This document shows positions 33,387-44,957 of a stretch of DNA of 64,000 nucleotides, piece by piece; positions within the stretch are counted from its first letter, which is position 1; every line of letters starts with the position of its first letter. The DNA comes from Chaetomidium leptoderma (taxonomy: Eukaryota; Ascomycota; Sordariomycetes; Sordariales; Chaetomiaceae). The notes below the pieces were generated by a model. The model was given only the letters and a program-made list of their open reading frames with translations, did not search any database and was not told the origin of the DNA. The stretch lies in NCBI GenBank assembly GCA_033296705.1, contig MU856900.1:1-64000 (forward strand), read 5' to 3'. The position numbers and the translations under genes were made by a program.

Positions 33387-35877
33387 TCATCCCTTCCTAG
33401 CCAACTCCTCCTCCCACAACCCCAGATACGTCCCCGCACAGCTCTCGGCCCGCACAAGATCCCCTTCGGCCCTAAACACGGCCGCCTTCTTCGCCAGCAT
33501 CTCACACCTCTTATCCACATCCTCCACGGCCGAAAAACACCCAAACGCCGAATCCAACGCCTTGTGAACCCCCCCCAGCCTCTCAGCCCGCTCAGCCCTC
33601 TCAGCCGCCACCACCGCCGTACCCGTGCCACCACGACGATCCTTCATCTCGCCCACCAACCCAATCCGCGCATCCGCCAACAGGCTGTACAGCGTGCCCG
33701 CCGTGTACGCCACGCCCGTCTCGAGACAGCGCGGCAGGACGGCGACGAGCAGCTGCTGGGCGGCGGCAAACTCGCCGAGGGCGTTGAGGATGTGGGCGAG
33801 GGCGCCCACGGCCTGCCAGAGCAGCGAGACAAGGCGGGCGCGCCACGCCATGCTCGCGGCGCGCATGGCGATGGTGAAGCCCCGTTCTGGTCGGCCGAGG
33901 CGGTCGAAGAGGTCGACTTTGCAGAGGAGGAGGCGGATGCGGAGGGAGACGTCGCGGTTTTCGTGGGAGAGTTCCGCGATGAGGCGGTCGAGTTTGGTGA
34001 AGGCGGTTTCAAAGTCTTGACGGCGGGTGAGGGCCTCGATGTGGAACATGTCGATGATGGAGACCATGTCGGGTTCGATGTCCTCCGGGCTGTTCTGGAG
34101 GAGCTGGGAGAGCAGGCCGTCGGCCGAGTCGAGGTTGTTGTGGTGGAGGTCTCGGCGCAGCTTGACGAGTCCGCGGAAGAGACGCCAGTATTGGTCGGGT
34201 TTTGCGGAACGGAGCGAGTTGGTGTCGATAGCCTCCAGCGTGGCAAACGCTTCCTCGTACTGGCCCCTGTCGGCGAGCATGCCGGCCATCCGACAGGTGA
34301 GCTTTAGCTGGTCATCAAAGACCGAGCTGCGTGCGTGGCAGCGGAGAAAGACCTCGCACGCCATGGTCGACATGACGGCCACACCGAGCCGGTCCCACAA
34401 GGCGATGCTCAGTGAGAGCTGAGGGCCGATCATGGTCTTGACATTTTTCTCCACAATGATCTGGGAGCTTCGAACCATGCTCTCCAGCGCAGTCGAGATG
34501 CTTTCGCCGTTTGACAGCCCCAGTTTGGCTTCGCTCAGCAGTGCTGAGCTCCATAATATCCACATGCCCGTCTCTTTTGCTTTGGCTCGGAGAAATGCGA
34601 GAGACTCTTTGCCGCTTCCAAGCATGCTGCTGCCCTCAAGTTCCTTGACGAGGCTAGGGTGGGCTCTGCTAAAGTGGTAGAACCAATTCAGCGCAAAGTT
34701 GAGGCACGCCGTGTCCCTGTTCTCCTTGGCGGTAGAGATGGCCTCCAACATGGTTGCCACGGCCTCCTTGTGACAACCAAAATCGGACTGTACAATGCCT
34801 AGGTTTAGCAAGGCATATTGGTAGAACAAGCGGTCTCGACTCTGCATGGTGTAGTCGAAGTATCGGTGGAGATGGTCAAAGGTTGCCGGGAACTCGCCTG
34901 ACCGCCATGAATCGGAGAAGCTATCCTTTTGTCAACATGTCATCCTCTGATATTTGGGTGAGAGACAACGCACTTCAGGTAGTGTGACAAGCTAGGGACG
35001 ACACGACTACTCTTGAGGAGTTTCTGGAACTCGTCCCGAATACTCCGTGGTACCCTCGTTCCGTACTCTGCTCTGGTTAACCGGCATGCCCTCACGAACG
35101 CCAGCGGGAGAAAAACTCACTTTGCACATGCTCGACCTGAAACTCCAACAGGCTCTCAATGTCGTCGGTGCTCACCAGTAGGGTGGGGTTTTGATCGTCC
35201 ACGAGCAGCATATTTCCGTAGGCCGCCAGGGCAATCTCATCTGTCTGGGCTCCCCACTCATGCTCGCCGTCCAAAAGCACCGAGTCGAAACTGAGGCGGT
35301 TGTAGTGGGGGTTCCGCCGTCTCCAGTGGCCGGCCGTGGGTTGGCGGTACTTGACGAACATCTTCCACAACTCAGCCACGTGGTTGAAGTGCAGCTTGGA
35401 GAACTCGAGGTGTGATCTCCTGACAAAGACGCCAAACGGGGAATTGCGCGAGAGAAGCACACCAGACGGAGGTTTCTCGCCACGCTCCGTCATCTCGCGC
35501 AGCTCAGCTTTGGTCCTCGCCAAGTGGTCCGGGAGTTGGTCAAAGAACTCGTGTAGGGTGTGCAGCGAGTCGATGCCCCAGAGCTTCTCCAAGAACCTGT
35601 CCCACAAAGTCCGACCTGGGAGACGGTCGGCTGCTGCAAAGGGCGCCAGCATTTCCTCGAAGTGCTGGATAGACACGGCGAGCCTGATGGTGTTCTCCGC
35701 CTTCTTCCATTGTTCGGCTGGGGCCGGCGAGGGCGGCCCTGTCAGATTGCAGTCGAGCAAGTGGGACGTGACAAAGTTGATGACGGGAATGGCGGCATCG
35801 TTGGGAACTGCTCCTTCGATGTACAGCTCAACAAGAGCCAGCAGGCCAATCTTGGACGGGGCAAGATACCGCGACAT
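33387..35877 (-). CDS. APC5: Anaphase-promoting complex subunit 5
   Basis: TPR-rich scaffold subunit of the APC/C ubiquitin ligase that drives mitotic exit. Minus-strand exons are 35877-35121, 35067-34974 and 34920-33387, giving 794 aa. The N-terminus begins MSRYLAPSKIGLLALVELY. Intron 1 joins EFQVEHVQ to KYGTRVPRSIRDEFQKLL; an earlier AG acceptor was rejected because it breaks the frame. Intron 2 joins SLSHYLN to FSDSWRSGEFPATFDHL. The characteristic APC5 block HRYFDYTMQSRDRLFYQYALLNLG follows (from about 300), then helical TPR-like repeats to the C-terminus. It belongs to the conserved SLA2-MAT-APN2-COX13-APC5 block. Confidence 0.94.
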
Positions 35878-36826
35878 GGCCTTATCAAGTTATTTGAGCC
35901 AAGCAGGGCCGGGCCCCCGCTTGGAGCTTAACGGCGAGAAATACGTGCCGCCTCAAAAGGCACGTCGAGGAAGAAAAAAATTAAATTCAGTCGTTTGTTT
36001 GGTCGTGCAACTACCAGTTGTCCTGCAAGAGATTGTGGTTGGCAGGAAGGAGTTAGGGCAAGGCCAGCGGTCTGCTCTAAAAGGCTGAGTTCAGTGGGGG
36101 GTTAAAAAAAGGTGCCTGATGAGATTAAATTATTTGGAGTTCGAGTGTTGCATAAACTTTCCATTGCATGGGGGTCGAGAGACGGTTGAGCGCCGCCGAG
36201 TCTGTGTCTTGTTGTGGAAGTCGCGATGGACGTGTTGGGATTCCGAGGTGTGCAAGATGTGGGGTGATTGGCTTATCCAGAAATCCCCAGTCTCACCAAA
36301 CACAACCGCATACCACAAATGAAACTGGTCATGGTGAAGTGAAGACAGTTGCCAGGAATAGAGTTTAGATGTTTAACTGATCCCGAGCTAATGTAGTATC
36401 TCAGGGAGTTAGCCTTGTCATGGAGGCTCACTTAATCCAACCACCCAACTCCTCAACAACGCACCAAGACGGGGTCGCTCGACCCCATGAGGTGTTCTAT
36501 ATGATGGTGGTGTGACATGGGGTGTCGGGGGGTGAACCCCTCTTCATTAACCCCTCCCTCCCTCCCTCCCTCCAAAGGCCCCCGAAAGCCGGCCGGGGCA
36601 GGGCCCAAGCCGACCAGAAATGATAGGAAAAAGGTATCACAATATGCATTCAAGAACGAGCGTCAATAACAGAAGCCCTAGCCCACCCCATCCCATTGTC
36701 TTGTAACCATGCCTGAAGCGCCGATACCGTCACTGAAATGCAAAAAGAAAAACACAAAATCCACCCTGACGCCTCAACCATGGTTTCTCCCGAGCGAGCC
36801 GACACTGAGCCCGACAGGCTCTCCGG
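35878..36826. other. Intergenic region with TCCC microsatellite
   Basis: About 950 bp between the APC5 start and the stop of the RING gene. A (CCTC)n tract of about 25 bp lies at 36553-36577. No gene is recognised; small frames lack motifs. Confidence 0.5.
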
Positions 36827-39456
36827 TCAACGGCCACGGTCCTCGCCGGAGCCTTCCCGCCTTGTCGTAAACGACGAACTTCCTCCCAGACGGCTTGTTA
36901 GGGCGCTGAACCACACGTCGTTGCGGCTTGCGTGCCAGTCCTGCCTTGCTCCTTGGGACCAGGAAGGCCCTCGCTCAAGGTCTTCAATTCGATTTGGGGA
37001 AGGAAGTCTGTCCTGGAACGTTTCGGAAGCTTCGCCGTTGCTCTCGTAGCCATCCTCATTGAACGGCTCATACTGCGGGCCCGACGATGTTCCCCGAGCT
37101 AGTGATCGGACAACATCGTTTTTGCAAATCGGACATGTGCGTCGTCTAGTAGTGAGCCATGGTGTGCTGTTCTCTTGGTTAGCTATCACTCACAACCGAC
37201 ATGTTGGGTGGGGGTTGTGGCGACTTACATGCACTCAGCGTGGAACTCGTGTCCGCAAGGGAGGCTCATGACCTTGCTCACGCCATCGACATACTCCTCC
37301 AAGCAGACAACACATTCTACTTGCCTGCCCATGTACTTCTTCCATTCGCTGGATCCGCCGCGCGGGTTCTTCTCGTGTGAAGGTGGCCGCGTTGGCTGCA
37401 AGGCGTCATCCGGCCTCAGTAGCTCTCCCGCTTCGGGAACACCCGTAGTGGTGCGAGATCGTGGCCGTGGCCTGGAAGAACCCTGCAGCAATGGTGTCGT
37501 GGGTGAAGAGCTCGTAGGCGACGGCGCCCTGGGCGACTCGGTGGGCGAAGGTGCGACTGTTTGGTAGGTCCGCACCGGTAGCCGATCCACCACTGACTTT
37601 GGGGCTCTCCACCTCCGCATCCGTATCTTCACCCGTAGAATGAGGAGAGCATATACAACTGTCAATGTAATCAGAGGGCTGATCACTAGGACTAGTAAAG
37701 TGTCGAAAAACGGGCTGGCACTGCCGGTAGGCGCAATGGTGACCCAGAGGCCTTCGCGAGCAGTATGGCCGCCACCCACCAGAGGAACTGGGGTTGATAC
37801 CGTGGCTGAAGAACTCGGGGTTTCATCTGGCGCGTGGTCTGGTTCGTCGTCTGCTTCCTCGTCGCCACCGAAAAAGTTTGAAAGGAGCCCGCGACGTGGA
37901 CCAGAAGAGGACTGTGACTTTTCGGATCCGGGGCTGATTGCATCTCCTACAGCCCCTGGTACATACTCTCCGCTTCCTGGAGTGATGCTTCCACCCTTGG
38001 GCCCATTGCTGTCCGTGGATGGCCTCTTGCCTGCCTTGCTAGCTTGTCTAGCCGGAGCCCCGGAGCTACTAGACCGGGCATTGTCCTGTGTAAAGTCTTG
38101 GGAGCCAAAACCGTCGTTACCCTCTGCTGTAGATCCAGCGAGGTCGGGGTCTCGCCAGTCCTGTACCCCAATTTGAAAACCGTCACCAGAAGTCTTGGAA
38201 GAGCCCCGAGCGCCGTCCTTTGCCGTCTTGTCAGGACTGTTTTTGGTAAGTTTGTCATTCTCGTCGCCCGACTGGTCAGCGAAAACCCAGTCGAGACGAC
38301 CGCTGCTCGGGGGCCGGCTACTGTCAGAGGGAACGCCCTGACCACCCCCCCAATGGAATAATCGTGAAAGCCAGCTCTTTGCTGCAGCAGACTCCTCGGT
38401 CTTGGGCGTGAGGCTTTTTGGAGCTGATGTTTTCGCAGCTGAAGTCTTGGAGATGTGTCTGGAAGACAACCCCGTCTTCTTCACATTCTTATTGTTCCCC
38501 GCCTTGGTAGACTGGACTTTCAACAAGGGATCCCCATTTTTGCTGAGGATGTCCTCGATGAAGCTTCCGGGTTGCATGAGTGATGACAGCAGATGGGCGC
38601 TCGTGCGGGAGGTGAAGACCGAGGGGATTGTAACGTTGTCCACATTGCCTCGGGCAAACATCTGTATCAAAGGGCCCCCTCTTTGGTTATCCCCGACAAT
38701 GAGGGCGATGGCGCCACGGCGCTGGGCCCATTTGACCTTCTCAAGAAAACCACACCCGCCACGGCTCAACAGAGCAACCTTGCCTGTTATTTCTGCCGTC
38801 TCTTGCATCGATTGGATATCGGCGTGGCTCGATCCCGGGACTGTCGGCCTGTCGTTGTAAGGGCTTCTCGGTTGCTGAAAGTCTTGGTGAAGATAGTCGT
38901 CTGTTCCATCATGGACAGGCTTGGGTTGGGCCCGCGGCCGCGTCTTTTGTACCGTGTCGCGGTCGACCGCGGGGTCTTTTGCGAGCTCGTCCGTCTTCAG
39001 GCGCTTCGCGTCGACAGCGATGGGGGCAGGCTGGCTGCTAGCCAGCCCCTGCAGCGCGGCCTTGATTGCCAATCTCGACCTTCTCTCCTCCCATTCCGGA
39101 ATGTCGCTGCAACCTAGCTCGCCTTCCCCTTCGCTACCGTCCTGTAGAGTCTCGTCGGAGAAGCCGCTCCCTATCCACAACTGCCCACTCAACCCCGTGG
39201 CAGGCAAAGGAGGGCCAAACGCGGCGGGTCTGGCCGAGAAAAAGGTGCTGTTGTCATCGGTAAGGCTGATGGCAGCGCTTGGCGGGAAAAGGGAGAAGGG
39301 CGAGGTAAACGAGAAGAAGGTCCGGAATGACGACTTCTGCGATGGTGACGACGTTGAAACGGGACTCCGGCCGCGGACCGAGCTGATGGACCGACAAACG
39401 AGGAATAGGGACGCGGAAAAGAAGAGCACGAGGATGGCGATCCGAGGAGTACGCAT
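36827..39456 (-). CDS. PA-TM-RING membrane E3 ubiquitin ligase
   Basis: Predicted single-pass endomembrane ubiquitin ligase of the PA-TM-RING (RNF13/GRAIL-like) type. Minus-strand exons are 39456-37229 and 37166-36827, giving 855 aa. An N-terminal signal sequence (MRTPRIAILVLFFSASLFLV) leads into a lumenal protease-associated domain, with GKVALLSRGGCGFLEKVKWAQ and GAIALIVGDN at about 220-260. A long low-complexity lumenal stretch rich in Ser/Gly/Asp follows. The membrane helix is at about 586-607 (LVLVISPLITLTVVYALLIL). The cytosolic RING-H2 starts at about 715 (CVVCLEEY...LPCGHEFHAEC | ITPWLTTRRRTCPICK), and the intron falls inside it. All RING ligands are present. The exact orthologue and substrates are unknown. 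Confidence 0.9.
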
Positions 39457-40681
39457 CGTGGAGTTGGCGTCACGCGGCGTATGATGGTTCGAGCCTGGGC
39501 TGATTGCCCGGATCTAACAGAGGATGTCGTTTTGGAAAAAAGATTTGGTGGCACTGCTCACAGAGTCAGGGCGTATCGCGTTTGATCATCCGTGAATGGA
39601 ATCTAAAACTGCAGGCAGTGGTAGGTAAATCGGTATGATTAGGGAGCGAATGTCGGGCCCTGTCGATGAATGACGACGGGAGATGTCCAGGTCCCGAGGG
39701 CTTGTGATAGCAGCAGGTGGGGCGCGCCACAGCAGCTGCCTGAGTTACCTGAGCGTGACAGCACCGAAACAGGGAGGGACAACCCGTGGACATTTCCCTG
39801 CTTTGTATTAGAAGTACATGTACAAACCATATGAGGGAATCAAAGAGAATCTTAGCGGTACTGGTACATACAAGACGTGGTGGATGTTCATGCTGCACTA
39901 CAGGGGTCAGCAGTCGTTCCCCGCATTACTGTGTCTGGCCGTACAGTATTTTGGTAGTGATTCCACACAGTTTTTAGGGCGCTTCCTCCAGGGGAAAGCA
40001 ACAACTGAGAAGCTCGCTGCAAGAAATTAGAGGCAAGGTACCGAGCAAAAGGGAGCTCTTGGCGTAGGATTAGTACCTGTGGTTATTCGCAGGTCAGGCA
40101 CTGTCTAGAATAATAACTCAGGCACCGGTGGACGATTTAATTACCTACCTTACCTAGGTAGGTAGATTCGGTCGGTCGTAGTGGGGTTTTCCCTAACTGC
40201 TAACCCTAACCCGGCCACCGTCTAGCTCTATGAAACCCGGGAGGAGACTAAGGTTGAAACTAGAGCGATGATGTTCCCTATTGTATTGAACAAATGTTTT
40301 GGTCAACAAAGGTTGGTAGTCGGCAGGGTGTTTCAAAGCTCGTTTCCGAAAAGAATAGAGTCAGAAGAAGATACAGCACCGGGGTTCTAGATGCTGGTGC
40401 CCGCGGTGGAGTCTGTGGCAGCCGTTTTGGTCGGTTTTGGTTTTGAGTTTTGACGCATGCATTCATGGATGACCCGGATTGTAATCAGCCTTGGGAGGGT
40501 TAGGGTTACAATCTTATCCTCATCCCACTATCCGTTTTCGGCAATAGCATCAACAAAACAACAGCTTCGCGATCCACGATCCACGATCCACGACGAGAAC
40601 ATTACACGCCACTACGGACAAGCTACGTGTTTACAAGCACACACCGACAAAGACGACATACCCCGAGCGCCTCAAACCACA
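39457..40681. promoter_or_regulatory. Divergent promoter region with telomere-like motifs
   Basis: About 1.2 kb between the divergent RING and Sos7-like genes. It holds a TACCTAGGTA palindrome (40151-40160) within a TACCT/AGGTA-rich patch, and two inverted telomere-like double repeats: TAACCCTAACCC at 40201-40212 and GGGTTAGGGTTA at 40497-40508. No gene is recognised. Confidence 0.55.
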
Positions 40682-41635
40682 ATGTCCCGCGCAAATTCCC
40701 CCGCCAAATCCGACCGCCCGCGCAAATCAACAAAAGCCAACGCCGCCGCACTGCGCGCCCTCCAAGACCTACAACAGGCCCCAGACCACGACTACACCAT
40801 CATCAAGATCAGCGAGCCCATCTCCTCCGCCCTGACCCAACAACCACTCTCTCCCTCTGCCACCACCGCCACCCGAAACTCGGATGTCTCAGACACCGCA
40901 ACAACAACCACCGCCGCGCCGACGCCGGCCTCGCTCGACGCCGACCTAGCCCACTACCGCGAACTCTTCTCCAAACTGCGCTTCTCCTACGTCGAGCAGG
41001 TCACCAAAGAGAAATTCATCCGTGCCATTGTCGGCGACCCGCCGCTGATTGTCACGCCGCAGGAGAATGCCGACCTGGAAGCGGGGAATGCGGCGGCCAA
41101 GGCGGAACTGAAGGCGCTGAAAGTGGAGGTGGCCGGGATGGTGGCCGGGTTGGAAACACGGGGGCGGGCGCTGGTGGGGAGGTATGAGCGGGTGAGGCGG
41201 GAGAGGGAGATGGTGGGGCGGTTGCCGGGGGAGATTGGGCTGTTGGAGGGGAGGGTGGGGGAGTTGAAGGCTGCTACTGCTGCAATGATGATGACGACGA
41301 CGGAGAAGGGGGATGAGGCGAGGTATGGGATGAATATGCCGCTGGGGAAGACGCTGGAGTTGGTGGATGGGAAGAGGGAGGAGGTGGGGGCGTTGGAGAG
41401 GCAATTGGAGTTGTTGGGGGGCCAGGTGCCGCGGAAGAGGAAGGAGATGGAGCGGTTGAGGGGGGAGGTGGCGGCGTTGGAGAATCGCAAGATGAATAGT
41501 GCTGCCGCGGCGAGGGAGGCAAAGCGGAGGAGGGAGAATGCGCAGGGCGGGGTGGAGGATGAGCTGGAGGCGAGGGGGAGGTGGTATAGAGCTTCCGAGA
41601 CGGTGTTGAGGCAGGTTTTGGATCTGCAGGGCTGA
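40682..41635 (+). CDS. Kinetochore protein Sos7-like coiled-coil protein
   Basis: Intronless, 317 aa. The conserved segment is LDADLAHYRELFSKLRFSYVEQVTKEKFIRAIVGDPP, followed by NADLEAGNAAAKAELKALK and a long coiled coil to the C-terminus. This resembles the fungal Sos7 family, which works with the Kre28/Spc105 arm of the outer kinetochore; the match is from memory and therefore moderate. The N-terminal 90 residues are Thr/Ser/Ala-rich and probably disordered. The start at 40682 is the first in-frame ATG with a good CACAATG context; the frame stays open upstream but has no ATG there. The second half uses very G-rich codons (GGG, GAG, AGG), unlike the first half. Confidence 0.8.
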   Translation: MSRANSPAKSDRPRKSTKANAAALRALQDLQQAPDHDYTIIKISEPISSALTQQPLSPSATTATRNSDVSDTATTTTAAPTPASLDADLAHYRELFSKLRFSYVEQVTKEKFIRAIVGDPPLIVTPQENADLEAGNAAAKAELKALKVEVAGMVAGLETRGRALVGRYERVRREREMVGRLPGEIGLLEGRVGELKAATAAMMMTTTEKGDEARYGMNMPLGKTLELVDGKREEVGALERQLELLGGQVPRKRKEMERLRGEVAALENRKMNSAAAAREAKRRRENAQGGVEDELEARGRWYRASETVLRQVLDLQG

Positions 41636-42535
41636 GCTTGGGGTCAAGTGTGTTTCTGCGTCAAGTGTCTTAACTTAACGAGGTCATGGGTTTACAAGGT
41701 TTAGGAGGGATGCGATAGAACGCAATGGCATGGTACATACCGGTCTGATTGGGAATTGGTGGGCTGGTTTTGGTGGACGTGGGTAGGCGTATGGGAGTTA
41801 GGTGCACACAGATGTTTCTGGGAGGGTCTCGGGGGTGGTGTTTGGGTGGCTCGGGGAAGATTCGGTGCGGTTCGGGGGCATGTCACACCATACAAACCCG
41901 CACCGTATATACTGCCGTTTCTAGGAGGCCCGGAGGGGTTAACGCTAGGGCGATCCATCGAGCACTCAGCAACGTTTGTCGATTGTCCTAGTTCTCAACG
42001 GAACCCGATTTCTTGCCAATTTTTAGAGGTCATGAACGAGCAATGAGAACACAGCATGATGAGGTTCATAGCCTGGTTCAAGGCGACACTCCGAGCGCCG
42101 AGCTTGGCTTGTGTAACCACCCTCTACCAAACAACAGACATCAATAACGGTAACCATATGCTGGGACCCATCAGTAATCATTTCCGAGTTCCGACCGAGA
42201 GAACGGCTTGATGAGCTGGTGGTTGAGTTGTTGTATTGGGCGTCAATGAAAAGGGTAATTTTCGACCAACGGAGCATCCATCGTGGACCAAGGGGAAATG
42301 CCGGCAGACTTGAGTCCAACACACAAATCTGGGCTCAATTCATGTACCGATTACCTGTGATCTGTTAGCCTTCTGCCATATTATACCAGGGATTAAGGGG
42401 TAATACCTAATGCGCCCTGCGGTTATGACATGGCGACTCCTAATGTCCCCCGACCAGCGGCGGATTAGACTTGACACGACGCTATGTGTTCGCTTTGCCC
42501 CGTGCTACCTGTATTAATGCCCGGAAAAGAAAACT
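41636..42535. other. Tail-to-tail spacer, no gene seen
   Basis: About 900 bp between two convergent genes. Frames of up to about 99 codons occur on both strands without recognisable content. No tRNA-like pair of A and B boxes was found. Confidence 0.5.
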
Positions 42536-43180
42536 TTATTTCGACGTGCCAAACAAGCTGCCCAGAAAATTCGACCCGCCGGTCGGCCCTCCGCCTCCGC
42601 GGTTGCCGTGCCGTCTCGCCTCATTCCTGATCCATTCCTCCAGGAACTTCCGATCCGCCAGCTTCCTGCCGTCGGTGACCTTGGTCTGGACCTGTGATTC
42701 GCCGGCATCAAAACTCAGCAGCGTGGGCACCGAGTTGATCATATAAGTGAGGCCAAGCCCGGCGGCCATGACGTCGGGCGCGTCATACTCGACGGTGCAG
42801 AACCCCACGCCGCCCTCGGCCTCGCCCACGCCGGACTCGACGAGTTCTTGGAGGAGGGGTTCCACCACGCGGCAGGTCGAGCACCACGAGGTGGACCACA
42901 GGGTCAGCAGCGGTGTCCGTGATGAGGACGAGATGAGCTGGTAGGTGTTGAACTGGTCGAAGTTGCGGACTCTGCTCGGGTCAATTCTCGTGCCGCCTGG
43001 ATTTGTGGGCCTGTTGGTGTGGTGTGAGACTCACGAGGAATACACCTGGTTCTGCACCTGTGCTTGGCGTGATGTCGAGAAACGCAGATGTGACGCCGGT
43101 TGGCTGTGTCTGAGGAGGGTGGGCTTCGCTCTGACGAAACAGCGCCCGGGAAGCGCGAGTCGTTGATGAAGAGGTTGCAT
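42536..43180 (-). CDS. Mitochondrial-type thioredoxin-fold protein
   Basis: Minus-strand exons are 43180-43035 and 43010-42536, with a short 24-nt-spaced intron (43011-43034), giving 206 aa. The first about 40 residues are Arg/His/Ser-rich with almost no acidic residues, as in a mitochondrial targeting peptide. The thioredoxin domain has the redox motif WCSTC (C92, C95) after a beta strand TPLLTLWSTS, and the cis-proline loop INSVPTLLSFD. The C-terminus is a Gly-rich tail. The domain is well supported and the active site intact; the specific role (electron donor or chaperone) is unknown. The intron is unusually short, so its boundaries are the least certain point, although phase and homology-like continuity (VYSS|PTNPGGTRID) agree. 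Confidence 0.82.
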
Positions 43181-44957
43181 GTTCTGTACTGCACTGCAAA
43201 ATGCAGGTTAGTGCAGCATGTGAAGATTAGACGAGATGGATGTCAATATGGCGAATATGTGTCAGTATATCGATGTGATGAGAAGCCGTCGGTTTAGGGT
43301 GATGTTTCAACTCTCAAGATGATATCATTCTGGCAGCAACCGAACTGTCTATTTCGTTTCAAAAGGGTAAATTACGTATGGTGCATAGGTAGGTACATAC
43401 TAGAATTAACGTTACCTTACTTTCTGCTTGGCTCCCGGAGCAAAACACCCCCACGTGTGCGGAATATGGCCCGAGCGCTGCTGGAAACAACGGCTTGGCA
43501 GTTGCTGCAAGTTTCACGCACATGGAATTGATGAGGAGAATGGTGCGGACGGACTACTGCACAACCCCGTAAAATGGATGGATATCCCCGGTCAGATGAG
43601 CGGTGAGAATGCGAAGACGCCCACGAGCGACCAAGAGTGTTCCAGTGATACAGGATTCGCCTGCCATTCCTGTCCGTTTTAAGTATTATTAGAACCACTA
43701 GAGTTCTGACGGCGCTCGGAAGTACGGCGTCGCGGTAAGTCAGGTGGCTTGGCTGCGTCATTCTGCATTTCGAGGGTCCTAACGGTGATCCCCCCCAACG
43801 GCAGAAACCCGGATGCGGATGCGGCGCAAGCGATGGCGATGGCGATCCACAAGCGATGTGCACATGTGAGGCGGGGGATGTCGATCCTCAGGCAGCCTTG
43901 CCTTAGCCGTGGGTTGCCCCGCCGTCATCAAATGGTTGGGCTGGGACTCGGGGGAGTCTCTCGCGCATCTCCAGGGCGCTGTCTGGACAGTCGGGCGAAG
44001 TCTGGGACCACCTAACGGCGGGGCCGGGCGTTTTAGCGCGGTGCATCTCTGGGGGAGAGTGGGAGGTCCCGCTCGGCTGTTCCGTTGCATTCACCACCAC
44101 CACTCTCAGCTGGTCCTCTCGTCTTTTTGTCGCGAGTTATCCGTTCCTGGGTGGCAAACGCTGCGGTGCGGTGAGAGGGGTGATCCCGAGGACAGGCTCG
44201 ACAGGTTACCCTCGCCTTCGTTGTCGCAGGTTGGGTCATGAACGGCTGTTGGAGGCTGCTCCTTTGTCTGGGCAACCGCGCCGTCCGCTTTGCCTGTTTG
44301 ACAAGCCCGCTTTGCTCTGTCCGATCTGGCGGGTCCTTCCCTGATTTCTGCACGTTTGCGCAATGCAGATTCGTCGCACTTGCTTGACCTGCAGTGTGTC
44401 TCTCCCTCGACCGACTCGCTCTCCACAGCCCAGCCCAGCCCCAGTAATAATTGGCACTGTTGCAGGCTTAGGTGCAGCTGAACCCCGCGGTCCCCATGAC
44501 CCTCTGCACAGAGCACGCCGCTCGCTTTCGTCAGGGTGTTTCTTGGCTTGCGCTTGGCAGTCCATCCATGCCGTGAAGGATGCAGCCAGTGTGCCCCCAT
44601 CCTGTCTGTGTCTGTCACAGGCAACGGACCCCACGCGTGTTGGATGCCCTGCTCGGCTGCTCCTCGCCTTCTGTTATATCCCAACCCTCGCCGCCTGCTC
44701 CGTCTCTCTCTCGCCATCGCTCACCTCACCCATCTCCCTCTCCCCTCCAGCCCGCATCGGAGCAGGCATCAAAGCCTGGGGCGGCACGCGTTTTGGACTT
44801 TGCTGTCGACACCAACCATATTCGGTCTTCAGCAACGCAAGCAAGGTCCATCGCGGTCTCCAGCTTACGCATTCTGCTTTCCCGTCTTACCGGTGTATTT
44901 ATCTGTCCACAACACAATCTCCCGCTGAACTTAGCGTAAACGCCTTCCCGGAGCGTC
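43181..44957. other. Intergenic region / MFS promoter and leader
   Basis: About 1.8 kb between divergent genes. Several overlapping frames on both strands (the longest 44363-45259 +) overlap the MFS start in another frame and have no recognisable domain. The last 600 bp are C/T-rich like a long leader. No gene is supported. Confidence 0.45.

Noticed and set aside
33644..34246. 200-codon Ser/Thr/Pro-rich frame inside APC5
   Set aside because: Low-complexity alternative-frame shadow of the APC5 coding exon.
39487..39500. GGTTCGAGCC, similar to a tRNA B box
   Set aside because: No A box or foldable cloverleaf upstream, and it abuts the start of the RING gene.
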